Assembly (NCBI RefSeq): GCF_905212195.1
Contig: NZ_CAJMDQ010000060.1
Location: forward strand, 1 to 16,181
Length of the DNA: 16,181 bases
Source of the DNA: an uncultured Anaerotignum sp.
Lineage (GTDB): Bacteria; Bacillota; Clostridia; Lachnospirales; Anaerotignaceae
Direction of reading: 5' to 3'
Made by a program: the position numbers and the translations under genes. Each line of letters opens with the position of its first letter. Within the stretch, counting starts at the first letter, position 1. The notes beneath the pieces were generated by a model. That model was not told the DNA's origin. It worked only from the letters and a program-made list of their open reading frames with translations, and searched no databases. Shown in pieces: positions 1-7,564 of the stretch.

Positions 1-1569
1 TACGAAGAAGGCAACGAATCCCGCCTGAGCGACAAAAAGAAAATCATCGTACTGGGTTCCGGCCCTATCCGTATCGGTCAGGGTGTCGAATTCGACTACT
101 CCACAGTACATGCTGTAACAACCATCAAACAGTATGGTTATGAATCCATCATCATCAACAACAACCCCGAAACTGTATCCACAGACTACACAACCAGCGA
201 CAAGCTGTACTTCGAACCCCTGACAACAGAAGACGTTATGAACATCGTAGAACTGGAACAGCCTCTGGGCGTTATCGCTTCCCTGGGCGGTCAGACAGCT
301 ATCAACCTGGCACAGCCTCTGATGGAACGCGGTGTAAAAATCATCGGTACAGACGTTGCTGCTATCGAAAGAGCAGAAAACAGAGATTCCTTTGAAAAAA
401 TCATGGAAGAACTGCACATCCCTCAGCCTAAGGGTCAGGCAGTTACAAACATCGAAGACGGTGTAAAAGCAGCAGAAGAAATCGGCTATCCCGTACTGGT
501 TCGCCCCAGCTACGTTCTGGGCGGTCGTGCAATGCAGATCGTTGCCAACGAAGAATCCCTGCGCACATACCTGAAACCAGCCGTTAAAATCAACGAAGAC
601 CAGCCCGTACTGGTTGACAAATATATCGAAGGCAAAGAACTGGAAGTAGACGCTGTATGCGACGGTTACGACGTATTCGTTCCCGGTATCATGGAACACG
701 TAGAAAGAACCGGCGTACACTCCGGTGACTCCATCAGCGTATACCCTACATTCAGCGTATCCGCAAAAGCAAAAGGCACCATTCTGGAATACACCAAGAA
801 ACTGGGTCTGGGCATCGGTATCCGCGGTCTGTTCAACATCCAGTTCATCGTGGACAAAAACGACGATGTATACGTAATCGAAGTGAACCCTCGTTCCTCC
901 AGAACAGTACCTTTCCTGTCCAAAGCAACAGGTTACTCTCTGGCAGACATCGCTACACTGGTAATCCTGGGCAAGACTCTGAAAGAACAGGGCATCTTCG
1001 GCATCTACCCCGACGAAAAGAACAGATGGTATGTAAAAGTTCCCGCATTCTCCTTCTCCAAACTGCACGGTATGGACACTTACCTGTCCCCCGAAATGAA
1101 ATCCACAGGGGAAGCAATCGGTTACGACAACAAACTGAACCGCGCGCTGTATAAAGCTCTGCAGGCTTCCGGCATGAACATCCTGAACTATGGTACCGTA
1201 TTTGCTACCATCGCAGACAAAGATAAAGAAGAAGCACTGCCTCTGATCCGTCGTTTCTACGAACTGGGCTTCAACATCGAAGCAACAAAAGGCACAGCTG
1301 ACTTCCTGAAAGAACATGGCATCCGTACAAGAGTAAGAGCAAAAATCAGCGACGGCAGCGATGAAATCATCGAATCCATCCGTCACGGCTATGTAAGCTA
1401 TGTCATCAACACCAGAGACATCAACGACATGCAGAACAGCGATGGCTGGGAAATCCGTCAGTGCGCTGTAGAAAACAACGTAACCATGTTCACAGCACTG
1501 GATACTGTTCGTGTTCTGCTGGATGTTCTGGAAGAAACAACACTTTGCATCTCTACCATCGACGCATAA
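1..1569 (+). CDS. carB: Carbamoyl-phosphate synthase large subunit, C-terminal part (5' truncated by window)
   Basis: This is the C-terminal 522 residues of the large subunit that makes carbamoyl phosphate from glutamine-derived ammonia, bicarbonate and two ATP, feeding pyrimidine and arginine synthesis. The frame is open from base 1, so the ATG at 238 is internal. The visible part begins at the junction to the second synthetase half: GSGPIRIGQGVEFDYS lies near residues 20-35 and NPETVSTDYTTSDKLYFEP soon after. The second ATP-grasp domain follows (PVLVRPSYVLGGRAM, then EVNPRSSRTVPFLSKATG). The last roughly 140 residues form the MGS-like allosteric domain (GFNIEATKGTADFLKEHGI). The family is usually about 1,060-1,080 residues, so about half is missing. 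It ends 15 bases before pyrK, whose ribosome site AGGAGGT is at 1573-1579. Family assignment is secure; regulation is not visible here. Confidence 0.97.
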   Translation, partial: YEEGNESRLSDKKKIIVLGSGPIRIGQGVEFDYSTVHAVTTIKQYGYESIIINNNPETVSTDYTTSDKLYFEPLTTEDVMNIVELEQPLGVIASLGGQTAINLAQPLMERGVKIIGTDVAAIERAENRDSFEKIMEELHIPQPKGQAVTNIEDGVKAAEEIGYPVLVRPSYVLGGRAMQIVANEESLRTYLKPAVKINEDQPVLVDKYIEGKELEVDAVCDGYDVFVPGIMEHVERTGVHSGDSISVYPTFSVSAKAKGTILEYTKKLGLGIGIRGLFNIQFIVDKNDDVYVIEVNPRSSRTVPFLSKATGYSLADIATLVILGKTLKEQGIFGIYPDEKNRWYVKVPAFSFSKLHGMDTYLSPEMKSTGEAIGYDNKLNRALYKALQASGMNILNYGTVFATIADKDKEEALPLIRRFYELGFNIEATKGTADFLKEHGIRTRVRAKISDGSDEIIESIRHGYVSYVINTRDINDMQNSDGWEIRQCAVENNVTMFTALDTVRVLLDVLEETTLCISTIDA

Positions 1570-1584
1570 TCTAGGAGGTACGTC

Positions 1585-2319
1585 GTGAAGCAGTCTATCT
1601 TTACTGTAAAAAGCAATCAGCATCTGACCGACACAGTATTGAAAATGGTTTTGGCAGGGGATACCTCTGCCATCACCGCTTCCGGTCAGTTCGTGAATAT
1701 CAAACTGGACGGTTTTTTCCTGCGTCGTCCCATTTCCGTATGTGACTACAACGAAAAAACTCTGACCATCCTTTACAAAGTGGTGGGCAAAGGCACACAG
1801 TACCTTTCCACACTGGCAGCCGGCAAACAGCTGGACATCCTGACAGGTCTTGGCAACGGCTATGACACCAGCAAAAGCGGTATGCGTCCCCTGCTTATCG
1901 GCGGCGGCGTAGGGGTTCCTCCCATGTACCGTCTGGCAAAAAATCTGCTGGAAGAAGGCAAAAAACCCGAAGTGATTCTGGGCTTCAACACCAAAGCAGA
2001 AGCCTTCTATATCGACGAATTCCGTGCTCTTGGCGTACCCGTTCATGTAGCAACAGCAGACGGCTCTCTGGGCACAAAAGGTTTTGTCACAGACGTTGTA
2101 AAAACACTGAAAGACTACACTTATTTCTACACCTGCGGTCCCGAACCCATGCTGAAAGCTCTTTCCGATGTGACAGAAACCAGCGGCCAGCTCAGCTTTG
2201 AAGAACGCATGGGCTGCGGCTTCGGCGCATGCATGGGATGCAGCTGTGAAACAAAATACGGCAACAAACGTATCTGCAAAGACGGCCCTGTACTGGAAAA
2301 GGAGGAAATCAAGTGGTAA
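1585..2319 (+). CDS. pyrK: Dihydroorotate dehydrogenase B, electron transfer subunit
   Basis: PyrK is the FAD and [2Fe-2S] subunit that passes electrons from the PyrD flavin to NAD+ in class 1B dihydroorotate dehydrogenase. The 244-residue protein has the ferredoxin-reductase layout: an FAD-binding barrel with RRPIS at 47-51 and GLGNGY at 88-93, and a nucleotide-binding domain with GGGVGVPPM at 106-114. The C-terminal iron-sulfur motif is Cys211-x4-Cys216-x2-Cys219-x11-Cys231, the spacing expected for this family; Cys221 is an extra cysteine. The GTG start at 1585 is chosen because AGGAGG at 1573-1578 lies 6 bases upstream. Its last 7 bases overlap pyrD, as fits two subunits of one complex. 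Confidence 0.97.
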   Translation: MKQSIFTVKSNQHLTDTVLKMVLAGDTSAITASGQFVNIKLDGFFLRRPISVCDYNEKTLTILYKVVGKGTQYLSTLAAGKQLDILTGLGNGYDTSKSGMRPLLIGGGVGVPPMYRLAKNLLEEGKKPEVILGFNTKAEAFYIDEFRALGVPVHVATADGSLGTKGFVTDVVKTLKDYTYFYTCGPEPMLKALSDVTETSGQLSFEERMGCGFGACMGCSCETKYGNKRICKDGPVLEKEEIKW

Positions 2320-3227
2320 ACACAAAAGTAACACTCAGCGGCATTACGCTGGATAACCCCGTGATTCCCGCCAGCGGTACTTTCGGCTATGGCTACGAAT
2401 TTGCGGAACTGTATGATATCAACATTCTGGGTTCCTTCTCTTTCAAAGGAACAACCAGAGAACCCCGTTTCGGCAACCCTACACCCCGTATTGCGGAATG
2501 CACCGCAGGGCTTATCAACTCCGTAGGGCTCCAGAACCCCGGCATTGACAAAGTTATTTCCGAAGAACTGCCTAAAATGCGCAAGTGCTTCCATAAGCCT
2601 GTCATTGCCAACATCAGCGGTTTTTCCGTTGATGAATACGCTTACTGCTGCGAACGCATCGACAAAGAAGATCAGGTTGGCATCATCGAAGTCAATGTCA
2701 GCTGCCCTAACGTACATCACGGCGGCATGGCATTCGGCACCAGCCCTGAAGCAGCGGCAGAAGTGACAAGAGCCGTAAAGGCAGTAACCACAAAACCCGT
2801 TTACATCAAACTGAGCCCCAATGTAACAGACATTGCGGCTGTTGCAAAAGCATGTGAAGAAGCAGGCGCAGACGGCATCAGCCTCATCAACACCATGATG
2901 GGCATGCGCATTGACCTGAAAACAAAACGCCCTGTTATCGCTAACAAAATGGGCGGTTTCTCCGGCAGCGCCATCTTCCCTGTGGCTGTTCGCATGGTAT
3001 ATCAGGTAGCGGAAGCTGTAAACATCCCCGTCATCGGTATGGGCGGTGTTTCCTCCGCAGAAGACGTCATCGAAATGATGCTGGCAGGCGCTACTGCTGT
3101 ACAGGTAGGCGCAGCCAATCTGGTAGACCCCTTCGCATGCAAAAACATCATCGAAGACCTGCCCCGCGTTATGGAGCAGTATGGTATCAAAGATCTGAAT
3201 GAAATCATTGGAGGTGCTCACAAATGA
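2313..3227 (+). CDS. pyrD: Dihydroorotate dehydrogenase B, catalytic subunit
   Basis: This is the FMN subunit that oxidises dihydroorotate to orotate; with PyrK it forms the NAD-dependent class 1B enzyme in the cytoplasm. It has 304 residues, the normal length. The substrate motif NSVGLQNPG is at 69-77, and the active-site loop NVSCPN contains Cys131, the catalytic base of class 1 enzymes (a serine in class 2). Phosphate-binding glycine motifs IGMGGVSS and AGATAVQVGAANL lie near the C terminus. The start is GTG at 2313, with GGAGG at 2301-2305 seven bases upstream and inside the end of pyrK. The stop overlaps the pyrF start in an ATGA, so translational coupling is likely. Confidence 0.97.
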   Translation: MVNTKVTLSGITLDNPVIPASGTFGYGYEFAELYDINILGSFSFKGTTREPRFGNPTPRIAECTAGLINSVGLQNPGIDKVISEELPKMRKCFHKPVIANISGFSVDEYAYCCERIDKEDQVGIIEVNVSCPNVHHGGMAFGTSPEAAAEVTRAVKAVTTKPVYIKLSPNVTDIAAVAKACEEAGADGISLINTMMGMRIDLKTKRPVIANKMGGFSGSAIFPVAVRMVYQVAEAVNIPVIGMGGVSSAEDVIEMMLAGATAVQVGAANLVDPFACKNIIEDLPRVMEQYGIKDLNEIIGGAHK

Positions 3228-3931
3228 ACAGAGATGTCATCATCGCTTGTGACTTCAACAGCAAAGAAGACCTGTATGCCTTTCTGGATCGCTTCACAGA
3301 AGAAAAACCCTTCCTGAAAATCGGTATGGAACTGTTCTATGCAGAAGGTCCCGAAATCGTAAGAGAAATCAAGGCAAGAGGCCATAAAATCTTCTTGGAT
3401 CTGAAGCTGCACGATATTCCCAACACTGTAAAGAAAGCTATGGCAGTCCTGTCCCGTCTGGATGTTGACATGTGCAACGTACATGCCGGCGGCACCATCG
3501 CTATGATGGAAGCAGGTCTGGAAGGTCTGACACGCCCCGACGGCACACGTCCCCTGCTCATTGCTGTAACACAGCTCACATCCACCAGCGAAGAACGTAT
3601 GCAGAACGATCTGCTCATTGACAAACCTCTGGATGAAGTTGTTATGCACTATGCAGCAAACGCAAAAATCGCAGGTCTGGACGGCGTTGTTTGCTCCCCT
3701 CTGGAAGCAGGCAAAGTAAAAGATGTCTGCGGCAAAGACTTTTTGACAGTAACCCCCGGCGTACGTTTTGCCGATGGGGATAAAGGGGATCAGGTAAGAA
3801 TTACCACCCCTGCAAAAGCAAGAGAAATCGGTTCTGACTACATCGTTGTAGGCAGACCTATCACACAGGCAGAGGACCCCGTCGCTGCTTATAGAAGATG
3901 TGTTTCTGAATTTTTAGGAGGCGAAAAGTAA
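3224..3931 (+). CDS. pyrF: Orotidine 5'-phosphate decarboxylase
   Basis: This enzyme performs the last step to UMP, decarboxylating OMP. The 235-residue TIM-barrel protein has the complete catalytic set of group I enzymes: Lys32 (in FLKIG) and the DLKLHD motif with Asp59, Lys61 and Asp64. The later loops GVRFADGDKGDQ and VVGRPIT fit phosphate binding. The start ATG at 3224 overlaps the pyrD stop by four bases, with GGAGG at 3210-3214. It precedes pyrE by one base, an order that puts the last two pathway enzymes side by side; in many eukaryotes these two are fused. Confidence 0.97.
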   Translation: MNRDVIIACDFNSKEDLYAFLDRFTEEKPFLKIGMELFYAEGPEIVREIKARGHKIFLDLKLHDIPNTVKKAMAVLSRLDVDMCNVHAGGTIAMMEAGLEGLTRPDGTRPLLIAVTQLTSTSEERMQNDLLIDKPLDEVVMHYAANAKIAGLDGVVCSPLEAGKVKDVCGKDFLTVTPGVRFADGDKGDQVRITTPAKAREIGSDYIVVGRPITQAEDPVAAYRRCVSEFLGGEK

Positions 3932-3932
3932 T

Positions 3933-4580
3933 ATGACAAACATGAAAAAACAGATTGCAAAAGACCTGTTATCCATCGGCGCTGTTTTCCTGCGTCCCGA
4001 AGAACCTTTCACATGGGCAAGCGGCATCAAAAGCCCCATTTACTGCGATAACCGTCTGACACTGACAGCACCTGAAGTGCGTACTCGCGTAGAAAACGCA
4101 CTGGCAGAAACCATCAAAGCAGAATATCCCGACTGTGAAGTCCTGATGGGCACAAGCACAGCAGGTATCGCTCACGCTGCCATCGTTGGTCACATCATGG
4201 GCCTGCCTATGGGTTATGTACGTTCCGGCCACAAAGACCACGGCAGACACAACCAGATCGAAGGCAAACTGGAAAAAGGCCAGAAAGTTGTTGTTGTGGA
4301 AGACCTGATCTCCACAGCAGGCAGTGCCATCGAAGTTGTAAACGTACTGCGTGAAGCAGGCGCTGACGTACTGGGTATCGTAAGCATCTTCACTTACGGC
4401 ATGCAGAAAGGTCTGGATCGTCTGGCAGAAGCAAATGTAAAAAATGTCAGCCTGTCCAACTTCGACGCTGTTGCTGAAGTAGCTGCTGAAGAAGGCTACA
4501 TCAAAGAATCCGACATCGCGAGACTGATCGCATTCCGCAACAATCCCAGTGATGAAAGCTGGAGGACTGATGTGAAATGA
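3933..4580 (+). CDS. pyrE: Orotate phosphoribosyltransferase
   Basis: PyrE joins orotate and PRPP to make OMP. The 215-residue protein is a type I phosphoribosyltransferase: the PRPP-binding motif VVVVEDLISTAGS is at 119-131 and the flexible catalytic loop KDHGRHNQIEG at 101-111. An in-frame ATG at 3942 is possible, but AGGAGG at 3916-3921 is 11 bases from 3933 and 20 from 3942, so 3933 is preferred. The TGA stop overlaps the ATG of pyrB (ATGA at 4577-4580). Confidence 0.97.
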   Translation: MTNMKKQIAKDLLSIGAVFLRPEEPFTWASGIKSPIYCDNRLTLTAPEVRTRVENALAETIKAEYPDCEVLMGTSTAGIAHAAIVGHIMGLPMGYVRSGHKDHGRHNQIEGKLEKGQKVVVVEDLISTAGSAIEVVNVLREAGADVLGIVSIFTYGMQKGLDRLAEANVKNVSLSNFDAVAEVAAEEGYIKESDIARLIAFRNNPSDESWRTDVK

Positions 4581-5494
4581 GAAATCTGATCGATATTACT
4601 GACCTGACTGTACAGGAAATCGACGAACTGATTGCCACCGCATGTGACATCATCGCCAATCCCGATAAATACTGCGACGCATGCCGCAGAAAAAAACTGG
4701 CTACCCTCTTTTTTGAACCCTCAACCAGAACCCGCCTGAGCTTTGAAGCGGCTATGCTGGAACTGGGCGGCAGTGTGCTGGGCTTTTCCGAAGCAAACAG
4801 CAGCTCTGCATCCAAAGGGGAAAGCGTTGCGGATACCGTACGTGTGGTAGGCTGCTATGCAGATATCATCGCTATGCGTCATCCCAAAGAAGGGGCACCT
4901 ATGGTTGCTTCCATGCACTCTCCCGTGCCCATCATCAATGCCGGTGACGGCGGCCATAACCACCCTACACAGACATTGACTGACCTGCTGACCATTCACA
5001 GAGAAAAAGGTCATTTTGATAACCTGACTGTTGGTCTGTGCGGCGACCTGAAATTCGGCCGTACCGTACATTCCCTGATTCATGCCCTGTCCCGTTACAC
5101 AGGCATCCACTTCGTGCTGATTTCTCCCGAAGAACTGAGCCTGCCTTCTTACATCATTCACGATGTACTGGAGAAAAAAGGCATGTCCTACGAAGAAACA
5201 CAGGATCTGGAAGCAGTTATGCCCAAACTGGACATCCTGTACATGACAAGAGTACAGCGGGAACGTTTCTTCAACGAAGCGGACTACATTCGTCTGAAAG
5301 ACAGCTATATCCTGACACTGGACAAGCTGAAAAACGCAAAAGAGGATCTTTGCATCCTGCATCCCCTGCCCCGTGTCAACGAAATCGCTACCAGTGTGGA
5401 TAACGACAGCCGCGCATGCTACTTCAAACAGGCACACAACGGCAAATATATCCGTATGGCACTGATTCTGAAATTACTGGGGGTGGAAGTGTAA
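4577..5494 (+). CDS. pyrB: Aspartate carbamoyltransferase, catalytic chain
   Basis: PyrB condenses carbamoyl phosphate with aspartate, the first committed step of pyrimidine synthesis. The 305-residue protein has the carbamoyl-phosphate site STRTR at 49-53, the lysine of SKGES (Lys80) reaching from the neighbouring subunit, RHP at 101-103, HPTQT at 129-133 and HPLPR at 262-266. All catalytic motifs are intact. It starts inside the pyrE stop (ATGA), and its TAA shares its last base with the pyrI ATG. The tight link to pyrI implies the allosteric dodecameric form rather than a bare catalytic trimer (inference). Confidence 0.97.
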   Translation: MRNLIDITDLTVQEIDELIATACDIIANPDKYCDACRRKKLATLFFEPSTRTRLSFEAAMLELGGSVLGFSEANSSSASKGESVADTVRVVGCYADIIAMRHPKEGAPMVASMHSPVPIINAGDGGHNHPTQTLTDLLTIHREKGHFDNLTVGLCGDLKFGRTVHSLIHALSRYTGIHFVLISPEELSLPSYIIHDVLEKKGMSYEETQDLEAVMPKLDILYMTRVQRERFFNEADYIRLKDSYILTLDKLKNAKEDLCILHPLPRVNEIATSVDNDSRACYFKQAHNGKYIRMALILKLLGVEV

Positions 5495-5913
5495 TGCATA
5501 TTGATGAAATCCAAAACGGTATTGTCATTGACCATATCAAAGCCGGCAAAGGCATGGAACTGTATCATTTCCTGCATCTGGATGAACTGGACTGCTCCGT
5601 TGCCATCCTGCGCAATGTTAACAGCCAGAAAATGGGCAAGAAAGACATCATCAAGATTGACAGCGTGCTGAACATGGATCTGGGCGTACTGGGCTACATG
5701 GACCCCAACATGACCATCAGCATCATTCAGGACGGCAAACGCGTGAAAAAATTCCATCCTGAACTGCCCGAACAGATTACAAACGTTATTTTCTGTAAAA
5801 ATCCCCGCTGCATCACTACAGTGGAACAGGAAATCGACCATATCTTTAAGCTGACAGACAGAGAAAAAGGTACTTACCGCTGCCTGTACTGCGAAAGCGA
5901 AGCAAAAAAATAA
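5494..5913 (+). CDS. pyrI: Aspartate carbamoyltransferase, regulatory chain
   Basis: PyrI binds nucleotides and transmits allosteric control to PyrB. The ATG at 5494 overlaps the pyrB stop (TAATG) and gives 139 residues; the frame stays open upstream, but that part lies inside pyrB. The zinc site that contacts PyrB is complete: Cys-x4-Cys (CKNPRC) and, 23 residues on, Cys-x2-Cys (CLYC), the classical spacing. The N-terminal part (IDEIQNGIVIDHIKAGKG) matches the nucleotide-binding domain that starts this family. The Shine-Dalgarno (GGGGTGG at 5480-5486) is weaker than those of the other pyr genes, so it probably relies on coupling to pyrB. It is the last gene of the operon. Confidence 0.96.
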   Translation: MHIDEIQNGIVIDHIKAGKGMELYHFLHLDELDCSVAILRNVNSQKMGKKDIIKIDSVLNMDLGVLGYMDPNMTISIIQDGKRVKKFHPELPEQITNVIFCKNPRCITTVEQEIDHIFKLTDREKGTYRCLYCESEAKK

Positions 5914-5932
5914 GATACAACCGTATCTTTTG
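5912..5932 (+). terminator. Small hairpin just after pyrI
   Basis: Arms 5912-5918 (AAGATAC) and 5923-5929 (GTATCTT) form a 7-bp stem with loop AACC that begins inside the pyrI stop codon and is followed by a short T run. The stem is AT-rich, so it could be a weak first terminator or a 3'-end stabiliser ahead of the stronger hairpin at 5976. Confidence 0.4.
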
Positions 5933-5933
5933 A

Positions 5934-6081
5934 AAAAAGACCACTCCTTTTAGGAGCATCTTCATCAGAAAGCAAAGAAAGCTGAAATCCTTATCATACA
6001 AAGGATTTCAGCTTTCTTATTTTTTGAAATTTGATTCAATATGTTTTCTTAAGGTGAAGTTGCCTGAGGAGTGGTCTTTTT
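5934..6081 (+). repeat. Structured intergenic repeat, copy A
   Basis: This is the first of three related elements. The left end GCATCTTCAT (5956-5965) and the right end GAAGTTGC (6056-6063) are imperfect inverted repeats; AGAAA (5967-5971) faces TTTTCTT (6044-6050). They enclose a perfect 17-bp hairpin at 5976-6017. This copy also has a perfect 15-bp outer inverted repeat, 5934-5948 against 6067-6081 (AGGAGTGGTCTTTTT), giving a nested foldback of about 148 bases. Bases 5953-5992 match copy C (12838-12877) at 36 of 40 positions, and CAAT(AT)GTTTTCTTAAG is shared with copy B. No protein is encoded, so if mobile it would depend on another element. Confidence 0.7.
5976..6025 (+). terminator. Rho-independent terminator of the pyr operon
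   Basis: A perfect 17-bp stem (5976-5992 with 6001-6017) and an 8-base loop are followed by TATTTTTT. It is the core of repeat copy A and the most likely end of the carB-pyrI transcript. Confidence 0.85.
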
Positions 6082-6134
6082 GATTTCTATACAATCTATA
6101 CGTTTTCCATCTCTGATTTTGTAACATCACGCCA

Positions 6135-6164
6135 TAGACGGACAGAATCAAAATGTCCTACAAT
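6135..6164 (+). promoter_or_regulatory. Candidate promoter of the stalk-domain protein gene
   Basis: TAGACG at 6135-6140 (4 of 6 to the -35 consensus) and TACAAT at 6159-6164 (5 of 6 to the -10) are 18 bases apart, just downstream of the pyr terminator and about 50 bases ahead of the gene. It is a visual match only. Confidence 0.4.
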
Positions 6165-6212
6165 AGAAATATATTGTTGGTTTGCCAAACATATCAAAAA
6201 GGAGGGGCTTCT

Positions 6213-7223
6213 ATGAAAAAAACATTTTTGATATCTTCTATACTGTCTATGTCTGTATTGCTTTTCCCAGCCACTGGTTTTGCCGCAGAAACGCCGCAGG
6301 CATCTATGCCCATCTCCGCCAAATCCAGAACTTCTATCCTGTTTGCCATGAGCGAACCAGTCCCCTTAGCGCCCATTACCATCAGCGAAACGACGCCGAG
6401 CAGTTTTACTGACTATTCGGAATATACCTTCGCTGTCAGTCACGAACCTTTTGATTATGTAGCTCCCGAAGGCACTGCTCACCAGGACACCTTTCAAAAC
6501 CGGCTTTCCTTTGTGGTGGAAGGTGAACAAACGCTGACTGCCGATGGTGTCACCCTTTCTTATTGGACAGAAAATGATAATCTGGTCGTAAAAATTCACA
6601 AAAGTGATCCAGACAAACTGGAATCTTTTACACTGGCAGACCTTTCTTTGCAGCAAAACCCACAAAAAAAAGCCATCCTGCGGGAACACCATCTTTATGT
6701 GGCTTTTTCTGATTCCATCCCAGATGACAGGCTGGAGCAGGAAATGCAGGTTTTGAAAGAAGATTTCATTGTTCTGGAACAATTTTATCCTAATGCTCAA
6801 ATTGATTCCCAGCAGATTTGTCTGTCCCTCAACAACAACACCCTGACCGTCAACGGCATCGAAAAATCTGTTCGGGTATCTCCCTATGTTTCTGAAAATG
6901 GCTATGTCATGCTGCCACTTCGAGAACTGGCGACAGCACTGCCCAATCTGGAAGTGGAATGGGACAAGGAAAGAAATACAGCATGTCTTTATACTGCAGA
7001 CCGCTGGCATGATCTTCTGGCAGAAATTCCTCTGGACAGCCAAACAGCGTCTTTCCACGGACAAACCCTTGCGCTGCGTGAACCTGCCACGGAAAAAGAT
7101 GGAAGAACCTTCCTTTCCCTGCGCGATGCGGCAAACATCTGCGGTATACGCAACAGCGAAATCACTTGGGATGCTGAAACACAAACCGTACGCATTGACA
7201 AAGATTTTATCACCTATACATAA
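6213..7223 (+). CDS. Secreted stalk-domain (copper amine oxidase N-like) protein
   Basis: This 336-residue protein is probably exported and has no recognised enzymatic motif. The N terminus is a classic signal peptide: MKKT, a hydrophobic stretch at about 5-20, then GFAA-ET with probable cleavage near residue 24-25. Residues about 202-336 resemble two units of the copper amine oxidase N-terminal-like stalk domain (PF07833): a TVNG-type start, YVMLPLRELATAL with VEWDKERNTACLY, and then RTFLSLRDAANICG with ITWDAETQTVRI. This domain is common in Clostridia surface proteins and by itself does not imply copper or oxidase activity. The central part (about 60-200) is unassigned. The frame is open 20 codons upstream to an ATG at 6153, but GGAGGGG at 6201-6207 and the signal peptide fix the start at 6213. 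It appears to be a single-gene unit ending in copy B. Confidence 0.85.
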   Translation: MKKTFLISSILSMSVLLFPATGFAAETPQASMPISAKSRTSILFAMSEPVPLAPITISETTPSSFTDYSEYTFAVSHEPFDYVAPEGTAHQDTFQNRLSFVVEGEQTLTADGVTLSYWTENDNLVVKIHKSDPDKLESFTLADLSLQQNPQKKAILREHHLYVAFSDSIPDDRLEQEMQVLKEDFIVLEQFYPNAQIDSQQICLSLNNNTLTVNGIEKSVRVSPYVSENGYVMLPLRELATALPNLEVEWDKERNTACLYTADRWHDLLAEIPLDSQTASFHGQTLALREPATEKDGRTFLSLRDAANICGIRNSEITWDAETQTVRIDKDFITYT

Positions 7224-7238
7224 ACAGATATCAAATCC

Positions 7239-7391
7239 CACTTCATAAGAAAATAAATATAGCCGGAATCCTTGTGACATAAAGAATTCCGGCTATATTA
7301 TTTTTACAAAAATCGTTGTCTTCGAAAGACAGCTGTCGCAATTCCCCTTATGAGATCAAAGAAAAACAATGTTTTCTTAAGAAGAAGTTGC
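7239..7391 (+). repeat. Structured intergenic repeat, copy B
   Basis: This second element lies between the convergent stalk-protein and kinase genes. Left end CA-CTTCATAAGAAAA (7239-7253) faces right end TTTTCTTAAG...GAAGTTGC (7372-7391); AAGAAAA pairs perfectly with TTTTCTT. The central hairpin (7256-7299) has a stem sequence unlike copies A and C, yet the same architecture: a left arm ending AATCCTT, an 8-base loop and a trailing TATTTTT. It is about 55 bases longer than A between hairpin and right end; the extra part (about 7306-7368) holds a small inverted repeat, TGTCTT-CGA-AAGACA, at 7318-7332. The gene-free stretch 7224-7564 consists of this element plus about 170 AT-rich bases in which I see no gene. 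Confidence 0.65.
7256..7305. terminator. Bidirectional terminator between convergent genes
   Basis: Arms 7256-7269 and 7286-7299 are perfectly complementary (14 bp). The stem extends by CTT/AAG after one mismatch, leaving an 8-base loop. On the + strand it is followed by ATTTTT; on the - strand by a T-rich run (TTATTTTCTT). It probably ends the stalk-protein transcript and, from the other side, the kinase transcript. Confidence 0.75.
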
Positions 7392-7564
7392 TTCATTTTG
7401 GCTATTTTTCTATTTCTGTTAAATACAAAGCAATTCTGTATACACCACACAGTTTCCTCTGTAAGCCTTTCTGAGGCCTTTTTCTTTTTCAGAGAGCAAT
7501 TGCTCATCTGCCGCAAAAAATGCGCTTTCAACCGAAAAAACAGGGAAATACAGGCCTATTCTCT

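Noticed and set aside
2127..3221. 364-codon open frame on the - strand opposite pyrD
   Set aside because: It is antisense to a well-defined enzyme gene, rich in Cys, His and Phe, with no family resemblance.
6153..6212. 20-codon upstream extension of the stalk-domain protein
   Set aside because: It would bury the signal peptide, has no ribosome site, and overlaps the likely -10; the start at 6213 has GGAGGGG.
7494..7505. Perfect 12-base palindrome GAGCAATTGCTC
   Set aside because: It is isolated, without a T run or partner site; it may be chance in AT-rich spacer DNA.
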